Assembly (NCBI GenBank): GCA_019671135.1
Contig: JAHRHY010000016.1
Location: forward strand, 926,501 to 990,500
Direction: 5' to 3'
DNA length: 64,000 bases
DNA from: Linnemannia hyalina
Lineage: Eukaryota > Mortierellomycota > Mortierellomycetes > Mortierellales > Mortierellaceae
A program made the position numbers and the translations under genes. Within the stretch, counting starts at the first letter, position 1. The number at the start of each line of letters is the position of its first letter. The notes under the pieces were generated by a model. It saw only the letters and a list, made by a program, of their open reading frames with translations. It was not told where the DNA came from and ran no database searches. This document shows positions 1 through 12,400 of this stretch, piece by piece.

Positions 1-953
1 GTATGGGGGATGGGAGAACAAATTAAAATGATCATCAACAACGCCACCAGCTACTTGCGAGCGGAGTCATTCATGGAGCTGCTTGAGCAGGCAACAACTG
101 CGGTCGTTCTCGGACGCACGGAACCCACAAAATACAAACATAAATCAGTCGAACCCCCGAAACGAGAAGACCTCTGCAGGATCATGAAGATCTTTCTCGA
201 CCGCTACACCGACCGGACACTCGGCATCCAGACCGCCATCCAGGTGATACCACACCATCAGCGCCTGGATCCGCAGTATGACCGTATGGTAGAAAGACTC
301 GTCAGGATAGTAGCCGATCGATCGACTCAGCCGCATGACATCTTTATCCCTGCCCTGGAAAAGGTAACAAGCATGCTTCCGTTATTTTTTTTGGCTTTAT
401 TGTCGCCTTTCGAAACTATCGATTGGGCCCATTACTTAACAGCTATTTCTGTATGATGTCCGTCTTGCTTCCTACGCCAAAAGTCGGGTATATCATCTCT
501 GGAGTCGGCGGCTTGTCTAGCAAGGCTCATCTGTCGCATTGGTTCGGTCACCATCGAGGATCTTATCAAGAGACTCTTCATGGCAGGGATCGCCAAACTC
601 GGTATGACTGATCAGCATCCCCAGGAGAACGGGCTCTTGTTTTCCATCGCATCAAGATTGCTTGAATCTTTGGCGCCGGATTCAAAGATCGTGAATACAA
701 TGTACGTACCAAGCATGATATATCTCGCACAAGAGTGAGGAACGTTCTATGTGGTTGCGACATTGTAATGGTCCTGACTGCATACCGCCACCTTTGCTTC
801 ATTAGGCTCGATGCCATGGCACGTACCCTGGAGAAACTTGGCAAGAGCCCCATCCCCGACGAATATGTGCATCTCATGGATCTACTGAAGAACATGTCCA
901 CATCTTCTAGTGCTGAGTCGTCGAATGCCAAGACAAGTCCTACAGACTCCTAG
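1..953 (+). pseudogene. Unrecognised protein gene, 3' part, apparently frameshifted
   Basis: The frame is open from the window edge, so the gene may begin outside; the first ATG is at 10. I read exons 10-363 (donor GTAACA), 443-about 487, a stretch to 701 (donor GTACGT), and 806-953 ending in TAG. The last junction keeps frame. Between about 485 and 500 the frame changes by one base with no usable intron between the two coding-like halves: the short GT-AG candidate there is only 33 nt and does not restore frame. Both halves look like soluble, helical protein (for example SIASRLLESLAPDSK) and the tail is Ser-rich. I do not recognise the family. It is either a decaying gene or an intact gene with a one-base sequence error. 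Confidence 0.4.
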
Positions 954-1488
954 ACTCAAGGGACCCGTCGTCGGCGACTAGTGAAGTGAAATGTTCACAG
1001 ATCGTCGCAGGAAAGGACTCTGCCCAGAGTACAAGTGACCCATCCTCCGTAACTGCAGAAGGCCAGTGATCACAGACTGTCATAGGAAAAACTACTTTCA
1101 GAATTAAAACAATGAGCTGGCACTCTTTGCAGATGGCGTTGAATGATAGCACTGAGAAGAAAGTCGTTTGTCATTGTTGACAGGGATTATTGTCCATCAA
1201 TTGTCAACAAAAAATACCTGTCTTGACCAGACACAGGAGGGCAGTGTTTTATTGCCGTGGCTCAAATACGATTGGGGATTGGGTGTGCGATGACTTGAGA
1301 GGGGGTGCCATGTATGTAAGGGATATGAAAAGTGTAAAAAAGACTAGGTACATAAAACGTCATCACTGGCTGAGACTGATTGGCTGTTGGGAAACTAAAT
1401 TTCCCGCACGGCCGCGTCTCTTTGTTTTCAAAGAAAACGGGCAAAAAAGGCTACCTACCCCTTCTCCTCATCCTCATGCCCACACTCT

Positions 1489-1534
1489 GACCTATGGCCA
1501 TAAGCAATGATAAGAGAAGGGAGAGGGGTGTATG
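1489..1534 (+). repeat. Direct repeat, copy A (about 46 bp)
   Basis: Begins GACCTATGGCCATAAGCAAT and continues with a purine-rich run ending near TATGG. Copy B lies 153 bp downstream with only a few differences. Confidence 0.85.
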
Positions 1535-1641
1535 GCGAAAGAGGGAAGTTGCTAGAAAAATAAAGCAAACGCGAGAATAATAGAAAAGTATACCTTGGGC
1601 AAAACGACGAGGACATCAGAAACGAGATCGACACCGACTTG

Positions 1642-1689
1642 GACCTATGGCCATAAGCAATGATAACAGAAGGAAGAGGGGTTTTATGG
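1642..1689 (+). repeat. Direct repeat, copy B (about 48 bp)
   Basis: Same core GACCTATGGCCATAAGCAAT as copy A, then a slightly diverged purine tract ending TTTTATGG. The pair lies in the spacer before the DUF4112 gene. Confidence 0.85.
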
Positions 1690-2096
1690 TGGAGGAAATG
1701 ATGAAAATAAGCAAGAGTGTCAAGTGATGATCAAAAGAGTTGGTGGCGTCCTGGACTGCTTCGCCCATGGGGTGTCTCACCCCGAGGGTGTGAGTATGAA
1801 CGAAGATGTGATAATGATGGCTTGGTTAGAAGATGGTGAGGTGGAGTGTCGATAGAATGGATATAATTGATGCGCTCTGTCGCCCCCCTTTCACTTTGCT
1901 TAAAATTAAATAGACTCCTTTGCCTCTATTGAATGGTTCGATAGCAGTCCCCGAAACATTTTTCTCAAGAGCGGTAAAAATGAAGACGATTCATCCTTTT
2001 TGTTTCGGCACCCTTCTTCCTTCTTTCAACCGACGAGGATACTCAACATCACGAACAACAGCACCAACATCAAACTCGCAGGAAATAATACTGATA

Positions 2097-3317
2097 ATGG
2101 AGTACTTCAAGATGTACCACCGCAAGCCCCGGACTGAGGGCGAGCGCGAAAACCTCTACGGACGCATCCGCACCATCGCTTACTGGCTCGACTCCTTCGC
2201 CAGCATCGGCGGACTCTCCGTCGGCCTCGAGTCCATCGTCGGCTTCATCCCCATCATCGGTATGTCTTACGTACTCTTTCTTCTCTTTCCTTTTGGTTTC
2301 TTCTTGAGCTATGTTTTGTTGTCACATTCGCGGAACCAAATGTGAATGAATGCATGCCTGAAGGAATGAGCAACGAAACAATAACGACGTTCAAGTCAAA
2401 GATAGTGTTTCTTGTCCTCTTTTAGCATAAAGTAGACAATGTCTTGGCAAAGGATCTCGTCCTTTTCTCTTATACTCGGTATCGTGTATCAGTGTACTGG
2501 GATTAACACTGTCTTTTTGTTTTATTTTGATACCGTAGGCGACTTTCTTGGGCTGTTCGCTTCGCTGTACCAGATCTATCTTTGCTACATCCTCGGCATC
2601 CCCATTAACATTATGATGGTAAGAAACAGGACTGGTCTTCTTCCTCTCTTCTCACCGATTAGAACAGTAACAGTAGCAACCAACAACATCGGGAGCCTAT
2701 AGCTCGGACCAGCTGAAAATATAACAGCAGAAGGGAAAGTCGGCCATGGCGGTTATTTCAACAATTTTAATGACATAGCATCGACAGAAAGGACACATGG
2801 GCCTCTCGCACTACCACGCCTTGTAATATGTTGCCCCCACCATGACACCTCTTAGTGTCATTAGTATTTGCGCACCTCTAACCATAGCGTCCTTATTATT
2901 CTGATCTCTAGCGCATGATGGCGAACGTACTAGTCGATTTTGTAGTGGGCTTGATTCCCTGGATCGGCGATATCCTCGATATCTTTTACAAGTCAAACCA
3001 GTACAACCTGACCATCCTCAGTGTACGTCCACAACTTGTTAATTGCCAAGACATTCGCTCCTTTCTTCATCCAACACCTCTTTCCTCTCACGAGCACTGT
3101 TATCTTTTTATTTTTTGGTGCCTAACCTTCGCCTCCTCCACTTGAATCTCAATGCGTACTATAGACCTGGCTGATAGAGAATCGATTGGTGGATGTGCAC
3201 AGGTACAATCGGGAGCACCCTCTCTCGAACGGAACGGAGCCCGAGGGACGCAACCGGTCCCGACCCCGCAGGGCACCCGCTGCAGGTGTCGGCACGGAAT
3301 CCTCACGTGGCTTCTAA
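2097..3317 (+). CDS. DUF4112 domain membrane protein
   Basis: Four exons (2097-2259, 2539-2618, 2912-3022, 3165-3317) give 168 residues; all junctions are GT-AG and phases agree. The protein shows the two-part DUF4112 pattern: a first hydrophobic half with GFIPIIG-GDFLGLFASLY, and a second half beginning RMMANVLVDFVVGLIPWIGD and ending DIFYKSNQYN. Both halves contain the repeated GLIPxIGD element, so the domain looks internally duplicated and membrane-embedded. A basic tail (RNRSRPRRAP) follows. The family is widespread in bacteria and fungi and has no firmly established function. I chose ATG 2097 (A at -3, G at +4); ATG 1980 in the same frame would add a Ser/Thr-rich, Arg-containing leader, so a targeting extension cannot be excluded. 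Confidence 0.82.
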
Positions 3318-3632
3318 AAGGATCTCGCAACAAATTGTATCCCACCTTTTTTTTGCATTTTGCGCCTTGCCCCACAACGTTTTCAACAATAATCACGTCC
3401 CACTCCAGGAAAGAGTATCTTTTTGAATATTTTTTTATTTGTTTGGTTTGTTGGTATGTGCAGATGTGAGAAATGGTAACAAATACAAAGAGAAAAAAAT
3501 AAAAGGTGACTAAAGAACAAGCCCGTCTATGCTTTGGGATGAAAATAATGGATGGGAGGTGTGGAGGGGCATGAAGAATGAATGACAGAAAGAAAAGAAA
3601 TGGAAAGAGAACGACTACTCAGGAGAGAGGAT
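3318..3632. other. Convergent 3' spacer
   Basis: Lies between the 3' ends of the DUF4112 gene (+) and citrate synthase (-). It is AT-rich with an AATAAA-like string near 3498. No coding signal. Confidence 0.6.
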
Positions 3633-4221
3633 TTACTTCTTGGCGTACATGGCCTTGATGGCAGCAGTCGAGTACGACTTTGGGCGCTCGAGGGGCATAC
3701 CGAGAGCACGGTCCCAGATCAACTGGGAAAGAACTCCGAGACCACGGGAGACACCAAAGAGGACGGTGTAAAAGTCCTGCTCAACCAAGCCGTAGGCAGA
3801 GAGGAGGACACCCGAGTGGGCATCGACGTTGGGCCAGGGGTTCTTGGTCTTGCCGTGCTCGAGGAGGATGCCGGGAGCGACAGTGTAGATCTGGGAAACG
3901 AGCTTGAAGAGGGGATCGTTGGGGATATGCTTGAGGGCAAACTCACGCTGGCAAGAGTAACGGGGGTCGGTCTTGCGGAGGACGGCGTGACCGTAACCGG
4001 GGACGACTTGGCCAGACTTCAAGGTCTTCCAGACATACTCCTTGATGGTCTCGTCCGAGACGTCCTTGCCGCCGAGCTCCTCGCGCATCTTGGTGATCCA
4101 GCGGAGAACCTCCTGGTTGGCCAATCCGTGAAGGGGACCGGCAAGACCGTTCAAACCGGCAGCGAAGGAGAGGTAAGGGTCCGAGAGGGCAGAGCCGACC
4201 AAGTGAGTGGTGTGGGCAGAG

Positions 4222-4255
<34 letters not shown>

Positions 4256-6542
4256 GGTAGAGGCGCATCAACTCGACAAACTCCTTCTTCTCGCCAAATC
4301 CGAGCAAGGTGGCGAGGTTGGCACCATAATCCAAGTTGGGGTTGATGGCAGGGAGCTTGCCACCCTTCTTGAAGACGTTCTGGTAGATGCGACCGGCAAT
4401 GTTGGGCAACTTGGCGATCAAATCCATGGAATCCTCGAAGGTGGTATCCCAGTACTCGGTCTTGTGGACACCAGCCTGGTAGGCCTTGGCGAACTGAGAA
4501 TCGTGCTGAAGGGCGGTGACGGCCAAGGAGAACTGGGACATGGGGTGGAGGGTAGGGGGGCAGCTGTCGAGGAGGTCCTCAACAAAGCTGGGGAGAGCAG
4601 CGCGATCGGCCCACTCGGCGGAGAGGCCACGGACCTGCTCGGTGGTGGGGACCTCGCCGGTGACAAGGAGCCAGAAGAGGGACTCGGGGAGGGGCTCATC
4701 ACCACCCTCGGCCTTGGGGAGGATAGCCTGGCACTCGGGGATGGTCTTGCCGCGGAAACGGATACCCTCTTCGGCGTCGAGGACGGAGCCCTCCCAGATG
4801 AGACCCTTGATGCCACGCATACCACCGTAAGCCATATCGACGGTGGTCTCGCCCAAGACCTTGCTTCCGAACTCGGCCTTGACCTGCTTGACCTCCTCGC
4901 GCTTCTCGGGGATCAATTCGCGGAGGCGGTCCTTCAAGCCCTGTTACCGATAATACGTAAATGGAAATGAGAAGATGGGTTAGAGATATGATATCTGATG
5001 GATATTTGTTTGTATAGGAGGAATGGGGTGGGATGAGGTGTTATTTGGATTGGGGCACAGGCCGTGGGTGACACGATTAATCATGTCTTGCTTAGATATG
5101 ATATTTTGGGTGGAGAGATCTTTTATCGTATCGTGTAATGTCGAAAGTCTTTTTACCCCTTTGTTCTCTCTCTTTCTCTCTTTCAGCCACGCCATATGGA
5201 AACTCATTGGAATGATAGTCTTCAATTGCTTCTGCTGTTGACAGGTGTTTGTAACAGAAACAAAGATTGCTTGCCCCAATGTTAACCCCCCCCCCGAGTG
5301 CGCGATGTGTGTCAAGAGCGAGAGACCAGGGACGCAACCCCCCCCCCCCCCCTTTTTCGTCTTGAATATATTTTTGCCGTTGAGAGAGCTCCAGGCGCCC
5401 AAGCCATTGGCAAATCTTTTTTCTTTCTGTTGGTCTGGATTATTCCTCTCCAATTCAACCTCAGAAGACTAAACCTGAGAAACAATCGGGAGTAGCAGGA
5501 AACACATATCGTTCTCACGTTTAACCCCGCCTCATTTTCTCCTCTTCTTTGTTGTTCTCCATTGGATCATTACTGCCTTGAACACGGGTGTCGCTGTTTC
5601 TGCTGCTGGTTGTTATCACTGTTGTCAATTGCCACAGGGAGAGAGTGTTATTCCTTGCTCCCTCGCTGAACAAAAAGAACAAAGCGAAGAAAAAGGATAA
5701 GCCCACAGCCCACTCACGTTTCGTTTCGCGGGAGAGTATCATTCGATCTCTGCCCTTCCTTCTTGTACTCCCTTACTATCCACCCCAAAAGGGACCCACC
5801 CCAACTCGATCCATTTCCAACCCCAAGATATTAACGTTGTCGAATGGTAACAATAATAATATCAAAAGAGCAGTCCCTCATCAAGCAGAGCGAATGTCAG
5901 CCACACGAAAACGAGGAAGGTCAATAGACAAAGGAAAGAAAGGAAGGGACAAAAGGGATAGAATGAAGGAATGATAGAACAAAAAGCCTTTAAAAACGCC
6001 GATTAGGAGGGGTAGATGATCCATTGAGTTGCTCTGGCTTGGGCCATCCGCGTGTTGAGACTGCCCTTCCTTTTTTTTAACATCTTTTCTCGCGTCGATA
6101 AATCCGCTTTCCCGATAAACAGTTTTCCTTGAAAACCCCGTCGCCACCTTTCTCCTAGCTGAGCAAGTCAATACACAAGCGCACGATTTCGAAGATCGGT
6201 GAGGTGGCAAGGAGTCGCAAAAAAAACGCACCTGGGGCTTGGTGGAGTAGGCACGGATGGCAGAGGCAGCAAAGGTGTTGTTGTGGCGGGTTGCGACCTG
6301 TTGTAATTAGAAAAAGATGACAGGAGGTAAAGTAAGGTTAATATCCAGACTTTTTTTTTGTGATAACAGGTCAATCATCTTTGAGGATGAGAAAGAGGAC
6401 GAGTGAAGGAAGAAGATGAAGGCGATGGTGATGACGATAGAAGAAGGGAGCGACGCGATGTGATCGGGGGGTTGAGACGAGAGGAGATGGGGTTTACCTT
6501 GGCGAGGCCAGGGAGGCGGAAAGCAGCACGGAGGGAGGCCAT
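3633..6542 (-). CDS. CIT1: Citrate synthase, mitochondrial
   Basis: Condenses acetyl-CoA with oxaloacetate in the mitochondrial matrix, the entry step of the TCA cycle. Three exons on the minus strand: 6542-6498, 6297-6232 and 4940-3633, giving 472 residues, normal for the family. The first two exons encode an Arg/Ser-rich presequence with no acidic residues, ending near IRAYSTK, a typical import signal. Catalytic residues are all present: His308 in [10 protein letters not shown], His355 in [10 protein letters not shown] and Asp410 in PNVDAHSGV. The CoA/substrate segment [15 protein letters not shown] is intact. The sequence resembles animal-type citrate synthase closely. Intron 2 is about 1.29 kb, very long for this window, and shows no further exon; phases are 0 on both sides. 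The tail AMYAKK is not a peroxisomal signal. Confidence 0.96.
5338..5352 (+). repeat. Poly-C run (15 C)
   Basis: Homopolymer inside the long second intron of citrate synthase, 45 bp from a second C run at 5286-5295. Confidence 0.9.
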
Positions 6543-9425
6543 TATGTGAGTGAGGGAGGAGAGAGGGGAGAAGGAGGGTGGAGATGATGAGAAGAGGAAG
6601 AAGAAAAAAGAAAGAAAAGAAAAGTGCAACCAGGGTTATTAACACAAGAATGGCCAAGCCGCCTGTTTTTTCTGGGATATTATTTTTGCTCACGCCTTCC
6701 TTCCTTCGTTCTTTGCACGACTTGGTCGGGGTAAGGTGTCGGTCCGTTGTCTGTCCGTCGTGCGATATTTTACAGAATGATGCTGGCTTGTCAAAGAAGG
6801 AAGAAGGGCGACGAGAGGGATGATGCGATTGAATGGCTGAAAAGTAAGGTAGGACTTTTAAACATGGGTCGGACATTTCTTTTTTATTTACCTCCCTTTT
6901 TTTCTGAGCAAGCCCTGTCCTGATAACGGCAATATGACGTCCGCTTATTTTCCAACAAGTCAACGGCTTCTGTTTTGTTCGCTCTGAACAGCCGGCGCTA
7001 GCGAATGGCGATAATATACAGTACAGTAGCCTATGTTGAAGGAAATGAGAGGTCTACTGTAGTCAATGCAGGGCAATTGAAGAATGGAAAATTGTTATCA
7101 GCCGCCGTCCGCCGGCAATTATTCTGCCTTTTTATTTTCTCTTCTACTCTTTTCCCGCTCACTCGCTCTTTCTTCATCGCACCTCCATCCTCGCTCCTTC
7201 TTTCCCTTTTTCTTTCGTATTCGTTGGATTCGTTCATTTTCTTCACTTCGAATGCGAGTTTATATACACCACACCGTCAAGACAGGACATGCGGCATGCA
7301 TCAAGAAGGAGCGCCTCCTACGGATACAGAATGTTGAAGCTAAAAAAAAATAGATTGAAGGAAAACAAAAACAAACTTACTTGCAAGTTGCGAGTGTGCG
7401 AGTGGCACAAAGCAAAACATCGACACTCTTTACCTCAACACACAATGGATACACACATACACAGACTTGCCCTCCCCGCAATTGACCATATTGGGTTATA
7501 ATAATAACAACAGCAATCACGATGGGACAAACTGCCGTTGTTTTTTGATGGTATTATTAAGAAACGAATATTTGGGTTGCGGTTGGATTAAGAGGACGAC
7601 ACCTCAATTGACGACAGCAACGAACGAAGGTAGTGAGAATAAATGACAAGAGAAACCGCTCCTCTTTCATATCCACTTTTTGCCTTTCTCCCACGATATC
7701 TCACAATGGGAAAGAAAAAAAATGTCGATTTGAGATTAGCGGAATGCTCGAAAGAGTTGTGTCCAAATAACACATGAAAATGCAACAACACTTCATAGCC
7801 CACTTAACCCACGCGTACATCAAACTCTCCCCCCCTTTTTTTCCTTTTGCTACATCCATTCCTAACGGTCGTCCTGTGACGAAATAAAATCCAGCCAGGT
7901 GGGATTAACGAACCATCTACTGCCGCCTCCTGATAATTGGACTACGTTTGTTTTGGAAAAGTTGCAAGGTTCGCTCTATTAAGCAGTGCTCTATTATCCT
8001 GAGGCGACAGTATCCAGGTCTTAATCGAAAATCAACATGTCAACTGGGATCAGTTATCGCACTAGAGACCAATGGAAAATCAGGCACAGGCAAGGCCGAC
8101 CAAGAAACAAATGCCAGGCAGGCAGAAGGCACAGGCACTCAGGCACGCAGAAGGAGGTAAAACGGGAGTATACTAAAGTGTTAGCAAGAGGGAGTCTGGG
8201 GAAACCATAAAAAAAAAGAGCGGGGTAAACACTGGCCCCCAAAAGGAAATGCCGATCGAGCGCACAATGCCGGTATAGTATTGGCTGTCCGTATGAGTTA
8301 CGAGAGGTACCCTTCTGCAATTCATTCTCGCTTCTATTGAATGATGATAAGGGAAACGGCTAGAAAGTGCTATAGTCTAAGTGAGAGTGGTAAACTAGGC
8401 CTCTGTGACAGAATGGGCATTTCGGGCACTCAAGTTTGGTATGCTATCACTCAGGAATTGAAAAACGCTCTTGGCTGTAATACGATCGCAACAACAGGCG
8501 GCAAGAGACGAGGACGATAGCGTGTCTGGCACCAGGAGGGTGGCTATGTACCCTGCGTGAGGTACCCACCTGTTAGATCATCTTGCGGGGCTTGCTCTAC
8601 TTCTTCATACAAAGACAATTCATCCCCGCCAGACTAAAAGTTAGAAGACCACACTCACGTCTTTTACAACCCGTTTCGATTGTTCACTCACTCACTCACA
8701 TACTGACCCAATTCCTCTCCGGATGTCCACGTTGTACCAGAATTCATTCTCCGATGGGGTTTCTTCAAGATCTCTTTTTTTTGTTTATGTACAGCAGTGT
8801 AGTGTGAATAAAATCATAAGGAGAACATGAAAAGAAGGCGCCACGACTAGAGTATCTACTCTGGTGTCACCGTATCCTGTTCCTTGTAAGTTTACTGTGT
8901 CATGGTTGGTGCCTGGGTTGCGAGTGTTTGTTGGCTGTTGTGCATGGGTTCAATTGCTGCAGTGCCGTGAGAACCTGTTGTGCACCCTTCATAGAGTATT
9001 AACAAACGTGGCTATGACTTATGAGTACAAGTGCCTTCAGGGTGTCGAAACTCCAAGGGTGATGATTGTCCAGCAGGACTTTGACGGCCCCTTAATTGTC
9101 AATTGCTGGCCAATGGCGATGTCCGGGTTTTTCGCTTCTGCCTCTGTCTATCCCTCTGTCTCTCTCTGTGTGTCTGTCTGTCTGTCTGTCCTTCTGGACT
9201 CTGGTCACACGCGCACACACTCACTCTCTCTCTGTCACTCACACTCTTCTCGTTTATTCGCTCTCTACTCGCTCACAACAGCAACAACAACAACAACCAC
9301 CACGAAAAGCCAAAAGAAAAGAAAAAAGTCCATCGTTCTCCTCCTTTCCTTTTCTCCCCCTTTCCTCTTTCCCTTTTTCCTTTTTCCTTGTATTCTCCAT
9401 CCCAACACACCAACAAATACAACCA
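6543..9425. other. Divergent promoter region, citrate synthase / kinase
   Basis: About 2.9 kb between two divergently transcribed genes. Short open frames here show no family signal and have low-complexity Ser/Phe/Leu-rich translations from CT-rich DNA. From about 9130 to 9300 the plus strand carries TCTG/TGTC and CACA tracts directly before the kinase start, probably its promoter and leader. No RNA gene recognised. Confidence 0.5.
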
Positions 9426-12400
9426 ATGGACAGCGGACCCCCTCTCGTTCAACAGCACCCAGCTGCTCATCCAACAACAACCGTCTCCGATACCACTTTT
9501 CTCCAGACCAACAACAACAACAATAACAACGAGACACCTGCTGCGTTACCAGTACCTCCAGTAAACCTTGACGACGGATACTTGCCCTTGGACGGGTCCA
9601 CAACCACGACTCTATCCTTCGAGAGCGGCATCCACCCTGCATTGACCACAATAGACATTGCCTCGGCCAACGCCGATGCAGCCGACCAGCTTGCAAAGCA
9701 GTTCCCCAACCAACAGACCACCGTCCTCACCGACACTCTCTCCTCCTTCACCTCTAACCGGTCCAGTATCTACAGTGGCACCAGCAATAACAACAACAAC
9801 ATCAACCTCCTCTCGACCGTTTCCTCAGCTACCTCGTCCGCATCAAGACGGAGCTCGATGCAGTTGTCCAAGGTGGAGGTCAGAGAGACCCTGGACGCCT
9901 CGTTGACAGAAAACGCGGACGGGTTCCATCAATTGAAGCAGTACATCCTCATCAAGGAGATCGGAAGGGGCGCCTTTGGAAAGGTCCACCTTGCCCAGGA
10001 CGAGAACACCAACATCCGCTACGTAAGTCTCCTCTCTCTCCCTCTTTTTTTTTCGCTGAGCGCACAAAAGGGACAAGTGTCTGTCGGATTACCTTGAATT
10101 CTATCTATGCTCTTATACTTTTGGCGTGATCCAAAATGACAAAAGAAGAAAGAAAAAAAACAGGAAAAAAGTTGTTACTGAATTAATACGACAACCATTG
10201 ACGCTGCTCCCTTATTCATCCCAATCCTGCATCTTCTCCTCTTCAATCCTTCATGTACACAAAGGCCGTAAAAGAGTTCAGCAAGTCCAAACTGAGGAAA
10301 AAGGACAAGGCGAACCTGTTCAAATTAGGACCCCGTGGCAGAGGACGTGGACGGAGAGGGCCCGAGGCACCTAGCCCATTGACAAGCGAATCGTCTCCTC
10401 TCGACTTGATCCGGGGAGAGGTTGCCATCTTGAAGAAACTTCACCATCCCAACATCGTCAAGCTGTACGAGGTTCTGGATGTATCTGCAGAGGACTCAAT
10501 GTACATGGGTAAGTCGGAGCTCTTTTTTGCATAAATAATATACACAGCGCTCCGAGGCCAATGAAGGCGGCGCAGGAAATTAGGGAGTCAGAGGAAGGGA
10601 CAAGGGAAGGAAGGAAGGAAATTGCTTTTTGTCTTTTGATTCCCTGACCTTCACCGTGACCCTGACAATCATCAACCAACCAATAGTCCGATGTATATTT
10701 CTTCCGGATTCAATTGATGCGAAAAGGAAAAGGAGAGGTTGTGTTGGGAGGGGAAAAAGGAAGAATGGCTTTGCTTTCATGCTGTCGTGCTGCACAGTGT
10801 CGCACTCATTCTCACACTGTTGACGCCCACTGTCTGTTCTCTTTACGGTTCCCCTATTTTGCATGAATGGAGCACAGAATCACGCCTTGGAAACACAAAC
10901 CTGTCAATTTTATATCCGTGTTCACATCCTCACTTTTTTCATTCTCTCCTCCCGTACTAGTGTTCGAGTATTGCGAGAAGGGTGTCTTAATGCCAGTGTC
11001 TTTGACAGAAAAGTTCGAGAATGTCTTTTCTGACGCCGAGTGCCGCGATGTCTTCCAGCAGATGATCCTCGGAATCGAATACCGTAAGACGGCCGCACCC
11101 TCATCTTCTCACCACTTGTTATTCTATTCGTCTGCTGTGTGTTTCCCGATCCCCAGAAGTCTCACTTGTCTCGTCTCATTTTCTATTACATTCGCGTGTT
11201 CTTGATAATAGTCCACGAGCACGATATTATCCATCGAGACATCAAACCCGACAACTTGCTGCGATCAGGAGATGGGACGGTCAAGATTGTGGACTTCGGC
11301 GTGTCAGAAATGTTCAACAAGAAGGGTGACGACCTGACAAAAAAGTCAGCGGGAAGCCCTGCGTTCATGGCACCCGAGCTCTGCCGACACGACCATGGAG
11401 AGGTCTCTGGGCGTGCCACAGATGTCTGGTCCATGGGCGTCACTCTCTACTGTATCCGCTACGGAACTCTTCCTTATGTCTCCGAGTCCATCCTGGAAAT
11501 GCATCGTGTGATTCGGGAGGAGGATTACCAGATCCCGAACGAGGAGACGGAGGATCCGCTTTTTGTTGCGTTGATCCACAAATTGTTGGAGAAGGACCCC
11601 GCCAAGCGTATCACCATCGACCAGCTCCGCGTACGTTGTTTTCTTTTCTTGGCCGCCTATTTGTCGATTTTGTTGGCAGTGCGAGACATGTTATTTGCCA
11701 CATGCAATACTGATCGCCTCATTATGTATCTGATGTAGACGGACCCTTGGGTGACCAACAGCGACAGGGAGCCATTGGTATCCAAGGACGAGAACACCGC
11801 CAACGCTGTGACAGAGGTCACCGAGGAGGATCTTCGCAGCGCTGTCCAAAAGATTAATAGCCTCGCGACTGTGGTACGTCCAAGCTCTCAGTATCGATCT
11901 TTTAACTTCATATACTCTTGTACGGCTTACGAGCAGAACCTGGAGAGCATGGATATTGTTCTGTAACTCATTTTGCTTTTTATTTTTCTCACGTTGGTGA
12001 TCTAATGTTTTAGATCAAGGCGATTGCCAGACTGAAGCGTGGTATCAAGAGCCCTGCATCTCGCCCCATCGTCGCAGCGGCTGCACTACAGAGTTTCGAG
12101 AGCACCATCAGTGACAGGATGCAGGATGCCGACGAAGATGCTACGCCTACTGCAGCGCCCATTGTCACACCCAACTCAGCAAACACCACCCCGACCGCCA
12201 CCGAGACTACTAGTACCACAGAGAGCAAGAAGGTCAGTCTGGAGGGTTCAATGGACGACATTTCATTACAGGAGGACACCAAGCTTGCTCACTCTGAGCA
12301 AAACCCCGAGGAGAAGGCTGAAGTGAAGGAGGCTGCGGAGGGGAAGCCTGCCGACGAAGACCCACAGGGATACGAGGTGTGCGACTTCGAAACGGGAATG

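Larger units (their letters stand above)
954..2096. other. Intergenic region upstream of the DUF4112 gene
   Basis: No convincing gene is visible. It holds a pair of near-identical direct repeats (listed separately) and ATTGG (inverted CCAAT) at about 1378. An in-frame ATG at 1980 would extend the DUF4112 protein by 39 residues if transcription starts early enough. Confidence 0.5.

Noticed and set aside
3582..4970. Long plus-strand open frame of 462 codons opposite citrate synthase
   Set aside because: It is the antisense of a strongly conserved enzyme; its Gly/Asp/Glu/Leu-rich translation is the expected shadow of GC-biased third positions.
9096..9425. Upstream extension of the kinase frame
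   Set aside because: In frame with the kinase start but encodes only Leu/Ser/Cys repeats from TCTG/CACA tracts; ATG 9426 has a better context and follows a leader-like sequence.
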